A stretch of DNA of 64,000 nt, taken from the NCBI RefSeq assembly GCF_902686445.1, contig NW_025920104.1, positions 5,022,001 through 5,086,000 of the forward strand, read 5' to 3'. Numbering within the stretch: the first letter of the stretch is position 1; the number at the start of each line of letters is the position of its first letter. The notes beneath the pieces are model-generated. The model saw only the letters and a list, made by a program, of their open reading frames with translations, did not search any database and had not been told where the DNA came from. Below are positions 9,870 to 20,390 of this stretch, piece by piece. This DNA is from Sciurus carolinensis (lineage: Eukaryota > Chordata > Mammalia > Rodentia > Sciuridae). Made by a program: the position numbers and the translations under genes.

Positions 9870-12800
9870 GATTTTCTGCATTCAAACCTAAACTGATTTC
9901 TCAACCAGGAAGAAAAAGGGTTAAAAAGTCCTGGGTGATCCTCCCTCCCCACTGCCTGGCCTTGCTGAAGCCTGCATTGGAATGTAGGCTGCAGTAGTCT
10001 CAGCGGGAAAGGGGGGTAACCTGAAGATAAGAAAAAAAGAAAAAAAAGGTGTCCGTTTTAAACTCCTGGGTTGCTACACAGAACTAACTCATTCTCTAGG
10101 ATTCTTGTTTTGTTTTTCTCTACTGCTGTATTTTTGAGCTCATAATTTTGATCCTGCATACCTAGGTTAATGATTTTTTTTCTTTTTGATCAGTTCTATT
10201 TTTATTCAACTAGAGTTTTTGAATATCTGTTACATTGCAATGGAGATTCACCTATAAAGTTACAAGGCCTTTGATTTTGTATTATTTGTATGTCGTGCTA
10301 ATGTCATGTTTTGTCTGTATCAAAACTGAGTGCTCCTAAAATTAAAATTTAAAAATGGATCCAAATACTTTTATTCACGTGATTTAAAAGGGTTCAATTT
10401 AAATTGGGTAAACTAATAAAAGTAAAATGTCTTTAGAAATAACTCGCAAGTCTCTAGGTGGTCAAACTAATGGAATGTTGATGTTAAAAAATGTCTAATA
10501 TCAATTGTTTCTAGGACTTTTCTTCAACAGGAAAAAGACAGCAAATACTGTTCAGGACACTTGTCTAATATCTTGGATTTTACAGAATAAGTGAATTAGA
10601 GTTAACATGTATGGGATTACTCAAATGTGTTTATTGGTGACATCTGATTAATTTGCAAAGTTAAAATGCTCATTGTTAAATAACATCAAGTACTTTTAAC
10701 TCCTTAAATTACATGGGGTAACATACTTAAACATTATTGATGTTTTCATAGGTTGGTAAATTAAAAAGTGTTTAAAATTGCTTTGTGTCATTACTAAAAA
10801 CAAGGTTATTAAGAGTTATGTTCTAGCAGGTAAAACCCCAAGTCAGAGGGTGAGTGTTCCATCTGCTCCCTTACCACTTCCCCCTGCTCCCCCTCCAGTT
10901 CTGCAAAGCTCCAAGGAGCTCTTAGATTTGGATTTAGAGCTACCATCTCCCCTTTCACTGTGTTTCAGTTAGAGTACTATAAACCACAAAGTATTTTATC
11001 TTGTTAAATCAGAGTAATTTGTCTAAATTCAAAAATTTCATAAGAGTTGTTTCAGAATGTGGACAAAAAGGGGTCAACAGATAGGAAAGAGAAAAGAAAA
11101 GGTTCTGGGTTTGGAAAATATTTAATAAAAAGGAAAAGAAAATGTTTCTGGGTAAGAAAGTGCCTGTGTGATGGAATACATGAGGGTCTAAGTAAGTGCT
11201 AAGAAAGTCTGTGTGTAAGTAAAGGGCAAGTTTCAACAAGTCTGTGTGTAACTAAGTTGGTTGTGTGTATGTGAGACAGCTAAAGCTATTTAAGGTTTTT
11301 CCTAAGGTGAAATACTAATGTTCTGATATAAGCCAAAGTTTAATCTATATGGTAAAATGACATGGTAAAATAATAAGGATTTCTTAGAAACACTAATTTA
11401 CTCTTGACTTTGTGTCTATTAAGTTTTATACTTTAAAACAATTAGTCTTAAAAATTGGGGTTTATACAATTATGGTTAAACAACTGTTAAGAGTATTGTA
11501 CTATGTTACAGAGTCTAAATTTTTCTTTAAAAACTGAATTTAGTAAGATTAAAGTGTCAAGGTAATTGTGAAATGGTCACTCCTTGTATATTAAATGTAT
11601 TCATATTTTCCAGGTATACAAGTTTTTAAAGCAGGAAATTTGTCAAGCTGCTATTCTCCAGAATAAACTTGTCTGTACTGGTAATATTAAACTTAAAGAG
11701 TACATTTTATTGGGGATTTACTTCTATCATTTAATTTTCTATTATGGGACATATTATCAGTAAGGTATATGTAAAATTGGTTACTTATTTCACTGAGATA
11801 AAAATTTAAATGTAAATGTATATCTAAGAGTTAGTGACAGCCTGATTTTTTAAAGGTTCATATTGTAGAGGTGAAAGCATTTTGCTACACAAAAGAGAAG
11901 TTAAAAGCTCTCTCAGCCTTTCTTTGATTGATTCCTGTTCTGGATATAATGTTAGACTGTGTTAACTAATGTTCATATGGACTCAGAAATAAATATATGT
12001 AAACTTCTTAAAATGACATTTAAGAAAGAGTATAATGCACTATAGCAAAAATGGGACAACAATGACTGAGATTGGGGTACCTGACTTCATGACTGTAGCA
12101 TGCCTGGTGCCTGGGAGTGTTCCTGTGTAGGAGCGCAAGATGCCTAACTGCTGTGGCAGTAGCCTCCCTGGGGAGGCTCTGTACAGGAGTCCTATCAGCT
12201 CTTACATTGTTATCAGGCACACAGCTCTTGGGCAGAAAGAAATTGTTTTGCTAGATAACCAGTGTTTCATCAGTTCCCTTCTCTAGTTCCTGCCCACCTT
12301 ACAGTAACTTTGGACAGTGGACTTCTTTGAGAGCTACATGGAGTTCCTAACATTGCACTTTGCAGTTGTGGGAAAAAGTTATGTAGATGGTCTAGTCTCT
12401 GTAACTCTCCTGAAAACAAAGAATAATGCTTACATAGTCTTTAACCTAATAATGACATGTATAAATGTTGCTAACATAACTCTTTAGATCCGCATTTCCA
12501 TCAGAGAACAGAGCTCCATCTGATCTCAGCTTAATCTTCAAAATCTGTGTTTATAAATCTTTATTTTCTAATACTCCTTTGACCGTCACTGAACTTGAAA
12601 ATTTGGTCATACTGGTCATGGCAAAAGGGGCAAAAATTAGTTTTAGGATTAGAACATTTTACTTAAGACTTGTGAAGAGCCCTGCTTTACCTGAGATAAG
12701 GCTCTGAGTCACCCTGCTACATGTTAGAATGACTCCAAAGTAAGTCAGGCTTTAACTCATTTAAAGTTGTGCTCAAAAATTTGATGTTTGTTGTAAAGAT

Positions 12801-14477
12801 TACTGTGATCTCAAACAGGGTATATAATGTAGAACTCAGCCAAAATTCAAGATAACTATTATACAAGCTAAATATGTTTTTACTCTTGCTAATTTCATTT
12901 TGTAAAACTGTTGCCTGTTACTATTTTGCAGAAGTAACTGCTTCCAGAACATACAACCTAGGTAACTTGTGATAATAGGCCATCACCTTCAAAACAGACA
13001 GTATGTGATAGTACTTTAATAAAAGGGTAAATGACTGTAAAGTTATGGACATTAAAGTTAAAGCCCAGTACTCTTACTGTATGACTGGTGAGACTGGCTT
13101 GCTGGATGATTAAGATCAAACTTAGAAATTGGAATTAAATACAGAGGCCAAGAAAAAAAACAGTATCTTGCCCTCAAAGTCAGCCTGAACCCAGGGAATA
13201 AGAGGACTTCTCTAAGGAGTGCTGCAACTCTGGGTCACACAACCTCCTGATCAAGGAGATTGTTGAGACTAGAGGATGAGAATCGCTCAGTGCATCTGCT
13301 GCAGAGGAGGGCCATGGAGAAAGGGAGACACCCCTAATGTTTTCAAGGAAAGCCACCTCATCGAGAAGACCCTGCCTAACCAATGGCACTAATGGAGCTA
13401 AGAAGCTGCTCTTAAGTTCTCTATGAGTGGCCCCTGTGGAAACTCAGCTGACTCTTTAACAAGACAGGAACCAGGTCAATTTGACCAGCTTGGTCTTGGA
13501 CACCCAGCAAAACAGTTAAAACCAAAATATAGCCATTCTTGGGCATTTAAAAGAAATAATAGTTAAAAGTAACTTAAGAGGTACACTTGTGTTAACCCAC
13601 TAAAATTAAGAGTGGAAGTTACAAAAGAAAGATTCTTAGGCAAATGTGCCTGACAACTATCAAGGAAAACTGCCAGAGTCAGAAGATTTTAGTCAGTTTA
13701 AGGCCTACAGTCACAGGTAGGCTTTATCTATGTTTGCTCGTATGATTATCTATCCCTAAGTAACAGAAGTATAGAGATCTCTACTAAACACAGGTTATAC
13801 CAATAAAGGGATATTTTACAAAAATCAGATGACATTAAGTAGCTTAACTATATTTTCTGGGGACCTCAATGACATTAAGAGTTAAATATTGTGTTTACAT
13901 CCCTGATAACCTGGACAATGTTAAAGTCCCCAAATAAAGGCCTTGTCCTCTCCAGCCTTTGCTAGGCCTAGTTATGGGAACAATTTATCAGTTCTTCCAC
14001 CTCCTGGTGAGAGATTGACTTCTGTCATTTTCATGATATTCAGTGGCATGTTTCAGATGCTGCAACATTTACTTTGTACTAATCTCATTTCAGTACTCAT
14101 GTCTTTTTGTTCTTCTATCATAGAAGCACCCACCCCCAGATGAGTTTACAACCTCCTCTTCCCCATCCAGACTTCTGCCTTGGACCCCTCGATTGACCCG
14201 ATTTAAAAAAAAAGGAACTCTAAACTGCTTGCCCCTCGCTGCCCCCTTTCAGCTTCGAAGCAACCAGAAAGATCGACGCCCCCTTTCTTTTCTTTACAGC
14301 AGTTGGGAGTTCCTAAAGCTAAAGGGGGGAATGAAGCCAGAATTAAGGACAGGTAGTTAGTGTAGAAATAGGGAATCGGGTCAATTTAAGGAAATGAAGC
14401 CATGAAGCTATCTGCTTTTGGAAGTTGGAGACTGCCCCTGGTAGAATGAAATGTCAAGGATCTTTGGAGCTCATTAA
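9870..14477 (+). other. ERV interior without coding capacity
   Basis: About 4.6 kb, mostly AT-rich, with no frame over 76 codons and no recognisable gag, protease, reverse transcriptase or integrase motif. A full-length gammaretrovirus would carry all of gag-pol here. The lack of any recognisable remnants, despite nearly identical LTRs, means the element was already non-coding when it inserted. A segment around 14,160-14,340 is GC-richer and ends in a polypurine tract identical to the functional one. Confidence 0.7.
14321..14330 (+). other. Internal polypurine tract, duplicate of the functional one
   Basis: AAAGGGGGGA here is identical to the ten bases immediately upstream of the 3' LTR (14,891-14,900). 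It is followed by ATGAAGCCAG rather than by the LTR start. It may mark a recombination seam with another retrovirus or a remnant of an older 3' end. It could also act as a second plus-strand primer (inference). Confidence 0.55.
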
Positions 14478-14858
14478 TTACCAAATTTACCTGCCTTTAA
14501 ATACTGTAAGCAAGGAGGTCTATGTGCAGCTCTGGGAGAAGAATGTTGGTTTTATGCTAATCATTCTGGAGTAGTGAGGGAATGCATGGCAAAAGTCAGA
14601 GAAGGACTAACAAACGGAAAGAAAGAATGGGAAGCTAGTCAGAGCTGGTTTGAATCCTGGATCAATTTTTCCCCTTGGTTAACTACTCTGGTGTCTGCTA
14701 CAGTGGGACCCCTAATATTGTTGTTACTAGCTTTAACTGTAAGACCTTGTATAATCAATAAGTTAATTGCTTTTGTTAAAGATGAAATAAATACAGTACA
14801 GCTAATGGTGCTAAAGGCCCAATATCAGCCCATTAAGCAGCAAGAATTAGAACAATAG
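14478..14858 (+). pseudogene. Remnant of gammaretroviral env transmembrane subunit
   Basis: An open stretch follows a stop at 14,475-14,477 and ends at a stop at 14,856-14,858 (127 sense codons counted from 14,478; the first Met codon is 14,574). It shows the C-x6-C-type disulphide motif region at 14,523-14,549, a membrane-proximal Trp-rich stretch, a hydrophobic membrane span at roughly 14,680-14,740 and a short cytoplasmic tail with a Tyr-containing motif. The second Cys of the usual C-x6-CC motif is a Trp codon (TGG, 14,547-14,549). The surface subunit, the fusion peptide and a start context are missing, so no functional envelope can be made. It is described only as a viral relic. Confidence 0.8.
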
Positions 14859-14888
14859 AGACCCAAGATTGGCTCTCTAAATGTTCTT

Positions 14889-14900
14889 GGAAAGGGGGGA
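14889..14900 (+). other. Polypurine tract of the ERV
   Basis: GGAAAGGGGGGA immediately precedes the 3' LTR. This is the plus-strand primer site required for reverse transcription and is intact. Confidence 0.9.
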
Positions 14901-15396
14901 TGTTGAGAGCAGGGTGGTATCTGTGCTGCTAACTGTCTCAAGGACAAACAGGACTGCTGGGCCCCTGTGCTTACCAAGGTGGTTAAGAGATATTTGTCCG
15001 AGGAATGTGCAGTTGCCTGGAGACCTTATCCGTCAAGGATGGGGGTGGGGCTTAGCCCCAACTCATCTCCTGCATAGTTCACCCCTTCCCTCCTCCCTTC
15101 TTCCACTAGGACCATTCAGTTCTGGCAGGACCCAATGAAAATCAAATAGATTGGCCGGACCCAACCAGAGGACTAACGTTTAGCTGTTCAAATGTTAATC
15201 AATTAAAAGAACACTGTAAAACTGCTTGCCTTTCATTATGAAAACCCTGCTAACGAGTGCTCGGGGCCTCTCTTAGCATCACTGGTTAAGGACGCAGAGG
15301 ACCAGGTTCGAACTTGCTAATAAATGACTCTTTGCTGCTTGCATTGATCGTGGTCTCTGGTGGTCCTTGTGGGGTCTTGAGCCTTTGGGCACAACA
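14901..15396 (+). mobile_element. 3' LTR of the ERV
   Basis: 496 bp, the same length as the 5' LTR with no indels. It differs from it at 14,913, 15,060 and 15,378. AATAAA is at 15,319-15,324. The end ACAACA is followed by the CCAC target duplication. Confidence 0.95.
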
Positions 15397-15400
15397 CCAC
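15397..15400. repeat. 3' target-site duplication (CCAC) of the ERV
   Basis: Matches the four bases before the 5' LTR at 8,316-8,319, which shows that both LTRs belong to one integration event and that no recombination has occurred between different copies. Confidence 0.9.
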
Positions 15401-17069
15401 TACCCCTCACTGTCCTGAAGCACAGCATTTGTTTGAACTCCCAATAACAGCAACTCAAACCTTAACCTAATTATAACAAGCTTCCAGGAGCCAGTCCTTG
15501 ACACCTTGGTGTATTAATGATTTCATCAACAGGTACAGGCCCTGCATTCAGATCCTTCCTGAGTGCACAGTGCTGGTCTGTCTCTGCCCAAGGGTTTTGC
15601 ATGAGCCTTGCACACATTTCTTGCCCAACAGACTTGGACTCCCTTTTAGGGTCAGCTCCAGTCCCCCAAGCCTCACATCTTCCAAGACACTGCATCATAT
15701 ATTTTTGGACAGTGAGGGTAGACTGATGAACCCCTCAAAGGACAGTCCTCAGTTTTGGGCAGAGGTATCCCATTGCCAAGGCCTGCAGGAGGGGAACAGG
15801 GCTAGTGAAGCATGGCAATGGGAGGGAGGTTGATCAGATCAAGCTTCTTCTTTCCTGAGGCCCCATTCAGGCCCCACATCTCCAGCCCCATGTGGACTGA
15901 CCACAGCTTGGATTCTTTGCAGAGTTCAAAATGTGCTCTTCATGCTCTGCATGTCTGCCACCTCTTCCCAGGTCTGGCTGGTGCCCACATGTGGAAAGGA
16001 TGGGCACCATGGGATGATCCAGATAGGAGCCTTGGGTGGGGTGTAGGGAGCAGACCTGGCATGAGCCTTGGAAGGGCCCCTGTGGTGCAGAAAGTAGAAC
16101 CTTTCTGAGTACAGATGTTGGGCTGCAGCTTGGAGAACTGCACCAAGAAAGGTAGGAGCACTGGACAGTGTCTGCTGCAGTCAGGGATCCCAGCAACCCA
16201 CTGGCCTCTGGCCTTCCTTCACCCAACACCCACTCAGTGCATGGTCCAGGAAACATTTTCTTTCCAAATTTAAGGGTCTCATCCAACCTGCACCCAGTCC
16301 TGTCCTCCCACATAGCTGCTGGTACAGTGCAGGAGAAAACTGGGATCCTGAGAGGTCTCTGTTTGCCCTCTGGAAGCTCTGGAGTCTTTTAGTTGAGGGG
16401 CAGACAAGTCATGCTGTGAATCAAAGGACACTTGGGTTCCAGCAGGAGAGAAACTGAGCAAGCCAGATCCACAGCCAAGGAACACAGGCAGGTTGAGGTC
16501 CCTGCCTTTGGAATGGCATGTCCACAACCTCACTTGCAGGAGAGTGTTTTGTGGAATTGAGTTAGGTGGCAGTGAGTAAGATGTTCTGTCCGAAAATCCA
16601 ACAACAGCAAGCCACCTCAGTTCCCAGGTGCGGGAGCTCCTTCTTTAGTAAGGGTGCTCTGCAGTAAGAGCCAGAAAACTTGTCTGTCTTTCTAGGAGAG
16701 CTAGTGTTGGCAGAAGCTGTGTGTCTGCTATGAAAAGGGTGTATGCATGTGAAGTCAGGTGGACCCCACCTGGAAGCCCAGGACATCTGGTGTACCAGAG
16801 GTCACACCAGGAGTGAGAGGAAAGTTCTCGGCACCTTGAGGAGAAGGGATGAGGGGAAACGTGATGACTGGGGTAGGCCTGTGAATGAGTGCAGGGGAGA
16901 AGGAAGGCTCAGGCCCAGTAGATGGTTGCAGACAGCACTGAGCTCAGTGTTTTGCACACAACCCCTGTGGCTAAGGATGCAATCAATGGGGTTTTCAGAA
17001 GGAAAATCTATGTGGTTGTGATGTAGGTCTCTTCTATCAGGTAAGCTCTTTCTGTCCTACTGTGCAGGT
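15401..17069. other. Intergenic DNA between the ERV and the heptad array
   Basis: GC-moderate sequence with several overlapping frames on both strands (the longest is 148 codons on the minus strand, 15,867-16,313; 111 codons on the plus strand, 15,498-15,833). None shows a domain I recognise, and there is no consistent exon pattern. The left border of the heptad array is abrupt, near 17,070, after 'caggtgtacagggctatggc'. Confidence 0.45.
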
Positions 17070-20000
17070 GTACAGGGCTATGGCTCTGTGCTCTGTGCTC
17101 TACACTCTGGGCTCTGGGTTTTGTGAAATGAGCTCTGGTATCTGGTCACTGTGTTCTGTGCTCTGTGCTCTGTCTCTGTTCTGGCTCTGTTTCTGAGCTC
17201 TGGGCTCTGTGCTTTGTGTTCTGTCTCTGTACTCTGGGTCTGAGTTCTGGGTTCTATGTTCTGGGCTCTCATCTCTGTGCTCTGTGCTCTCTGTTCAGTG
17301 CTATGTGCTCTGGTCTCTGGTCTCTGTGCTCTGCACTCAGTGCTCTGTCCTCTGGCTCTGTGCTCTGTCCCTGTTTTCTGTGTTCTGTGCTCTGTGCTCT
17401 GTGCTCTGCACTCTGTGCTCTGTGCTCTGAACTTTAGTCTGTGGGCTCTGAGGTCTGTCCCTGCACTCAGGATCTGGCCTCTGGGCTCTGTGCTGTCTGT
17501 TCTGGTCTCTGTGCACTGTACTCTGTACCGACTGCTCTGTGGTCTGTTCTCTGTGCTCTGTGCTCTGCTATCAGTTCTCTGAGATTTCTGCTCTGGGTTC
17601 TGGCAATGGACTCTGTCTCCATACTCTGGGTCTGTGCTCTTTGTTCTATCTCTGTACTCTGGGTCCTGGCTCAGTGCTCTGTGTTCTGTGATCTGTGTGC
17701 TGCCTCTGCTCTGCTCTGGGCTGGGCTCTGCATTCTGAGTTCTGGACTCTGGGTCTGTACTCTTTGCTCTGACTCTGTGCTCTGCAATCTGTGCTCTAGA
17801 CTTTGGCTCTGTGCTCTGCAATCTGTGCTCTAGGCTTTGGCTCTGTGCACTGCACACTGGGCTCTGTGTCCTGCACTCTGCGCTCTGGGCTCTGGCTCTG
17901 GGCTCTGTCTCTTTGCTCTTGACTTTGTGCTCTGTACTCTGTGCTCTTGGCACTGGTAACTGTGCTACGTGCTCTGGGCTCTGTCTCTCTACTCTGGTTC
18001 TCGGCTCTGGGCTCAAGCTCTGGCCTTTGGCTCTGTGCTCTATACTCTGTGCTCTGCACTCTGTACTCTGGGCTCTGGCTCTGTGATATGTGTCAATTAC
18101 CTGGGTCTGGGCTCTGAACTCTGTCTTTGTACACTGGGTCTTGGTTCTGTGCTCTGTGCCCTCTGCTCTGCACTCTGCACTCTGGGCTCTGGATCTGGGT
18201 TCCTGCTCTCTTCTCTGTGCTCTGCACTGTGCTCTCTGGGTTCTGGATCTGCACTCTGGCTCTGTGCTCTGGTTTCTGTGCTCTTTGCTCTGTGCACTGG
18301 TGTCTAGTCACTGTGTTATCTGCTCTGTCTCTGTACTCTGTCTCTGGCTGTGAGCCCTGGGCTCTCTGCTCTGTGCTCTGGTCTCTGTGCTTTGTGCTCT
18401 GCACTCTGCAGTCTGAGCTCTGGAGCTGGGCTCCTGCTCTGTGCTCTGTGCTCTGTACTCTGTGCTCTGGGCTGTGGTCTCTGGTCTCTGGTTCTGTGCT
18501 CTGTCTCTGTACTCTGGGTCTGGCATGTGCTCTGTGCTCTGGCTCTGAGTTCTGTCCTCTGTGCTCTGCACTTTGTGATATGGGCTCTGGCTCAAGGTTC
18601 CTGATCTGTGCTTTGTGCTCTGTATTCTGAGTTCTGTGCTCTGTGCTCTGGCTATGTGCCCTGAGCTCTGTCTCTGGGATATGTCTCTCTGCTCTCTACT
18701 CTGTCTTCTGCACTCTGTGATCTGTGCTTTGGCTCTGGACTCTGTTTCTGTACTCTGTGCTCTGTGCTCTGGCTCTGTGCTCTGCACTCTGTGCTGTATG
18801 CTCTGTGTTCTGTGCTCTGCCTCTGGACTCTGTCTCAAATCTCTGGGTCTGGGCTCTGAACTCTGTCTCTGTTGTCTGGGTCCTGGCTCTGTCCTTTGTG
18901 CTCCATGCTCTGCACTCTGTGCTCTGGACTCTGGCTCTGTGCTCCTGCTCTGCTCTCTAGTGCTTTGTGCTTTCTGCTCTCTAGTGCTTTCTGTGCTTTG
19001 TTCCCTGGGTTCTAGGCTCTATCCTCTGTGCCTGGATTATGTGATCTGGCTCTGTGCTCTCCACTGTGTGCTCTGGGCTCTGGATCAGTGCTCTGGCTCT
19101 TTGGTATGCGCACTGTGCTCTGCACTCTGCTCTTTGGGCTCTCGATCAGTGCTCTGGCTCTGTGCTCTGTGCTCTGTGTTGTGTTCTCTGGGCTTGTGCT
19201 CTGGACTCTGGCTCTGGGGTTTGTCTCAATACTGTGTCTAGGCTCTGTGCTCTGTATTCTGGGACTTGCCTCGGTGCTCTGTGCTTTGTGCTCTGCTCTC
19301 TGTTATCTGTGCACTGCTCTCTGTGCTCTGTGCTCTAGGCTCTGTCTCAGTGCTCTGTGCTCTGCATGCTGCCCTCTGGCATCTGTGCTCAGTGCTCTGT
19401 GCTCTGTCTCTGTACTCTGGGTCTCTTCTATGTGCTCTGTGCTCTGTGCTCTAGGCTCTGTGCACTGAGCTCTGACTCTGCACTGTTTCTTTGTACTCTG
19501 GGTCTGGGTTCTGTGTTCAGTGCACTGTGCTTTGTCTACGGGCCCTGGGCTCTGTCTCTGGGTTCTGACTCTGAGCTCTATACTCTGTGCTCTGCACTTT
19601 GCACTCTGGGCTCTGGCTCTGACTTATGGCTCTTTGCTCTGTGCTCTGTGCTCTATGCTTTGTGCTCTTGCTCTGTGCTCTATGCCCTGTACTCTATGCT
19701 CTATGTTCTGGCTGTATGCTCTGCACCCTGTGTTCTTACCTCTGTGCTCTGGGCTCTGGCTCTGTGCTGTGTCTCAGTACTCTGGCCCTGGACTCTGTGC
19801 TGTGTCTCTGTACTTTGGGTCTTGGCTTTGTGCACTGTGCACTGTGCATTGTGCTCTTTGCTCTGTACTCTGTGCTCTCTTCTCTGGCTGTGTGATCTGG
19901 TTCTGTGCTCTCCACTGAGTGCTCTGGGTTCTGGATCAGTGCTCTTGCTCTCTGCTCTGTGCTCTCTGCTCTACACCCTGTGCTCTGTGCTGTGTGATCT

Positions 20001-20277
20001 GTGCTTTGTGTACTGGCTCTCTGCTGTATGCTCTTTGCTCTGCACTCTGTGCTCTGGCTTTGGTGTTCTGGGCTCTGGTGCTGTGCTCTGTTATCTGATT
20101 CTGTGCTCTGTGTTCTGTACTCTGTTCTCTGTGCTCTGTGCTCTGTGCTCTGTTCTCCTTGCTCTGCTCCATGCACTCTTGGCTCTCAGTCAGGGCTCTG
20201 GGTCCTCAGGCTCTGGTTCTGAGCTCTGGGCTCTGGGCTCTGTGTTCTCTCTCAGTACTCTGTCTCTGTGCTGTGTA
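17070..20277 (+). repeat. Heptad domain 1, CTCTG orientation
   Basis: About 3.2 kb on the plus strand with TGCTCTG-type units. It includes marker words TCTCAA(A)T...CTCTGGGTCTG near 18,832 and TCTCAATACTGTGTCTAGG near 19,222. Degeneracy is moderate. The left edge is the border with unique DNA. Confidence 0.93.
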
Positions 20278-20390
20278 CAAAGACACAGCCCAGAGCCACA
20301 GCCCAGTGCACAGAGCCCAGAGTCCAGAGCCCAGAGCCCAGAGCATAGAGCACAGAGCACAAAACCAGAGTACAGAGAGAGATCACAGAG
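20278..20390 (-). repeat. Heptad domain 2, short CAGAG island
   Basis: A 113-bp inverted island between two large CTCTG domains, beginning AAAGACACAGCCCAGAGCC. Its right edge is a perfect palindrome, CAGAGCTCTG. It is the smallest domain. Confidence 0.93.

Larger units (their letters stand above)
8316..15400 (+). mobile_element. Young, complete VL30-like gammaretroviral ERV (non-autonomous)
   Basis: Two 496-bp LTRs bound a ~6.1-kb interior, 7,077 bp in all between 8,320 and 15,396. Present in order are the 5' LTR, a tRNA-Pro-like primer-binding site, a repeat-rich leader, a long AT-rich interior without gag, protease or polymerase frames, a remnant of the env transmembrane subunit, a polypurine tract and the 3' LTR. 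The LTRs differ at only 3 positions (0.6%), so insertion was recent, probably about a million years ago or less at typical rodent rates (inference). Since it encodes no gag or pol, it must have moved with proteins supplied by another retrovirus, as mouse VL30 elements do. Element length and layout match that class. Identity as true VL30 kin is not established. Confidence 0.9.

Noticed and set aside
15867..16313. 148-codon minus-strand frame as a gene
   Set aside because: No recognised domain, overlapped by several frames on both strands, and no neighbouring exon-like signals.
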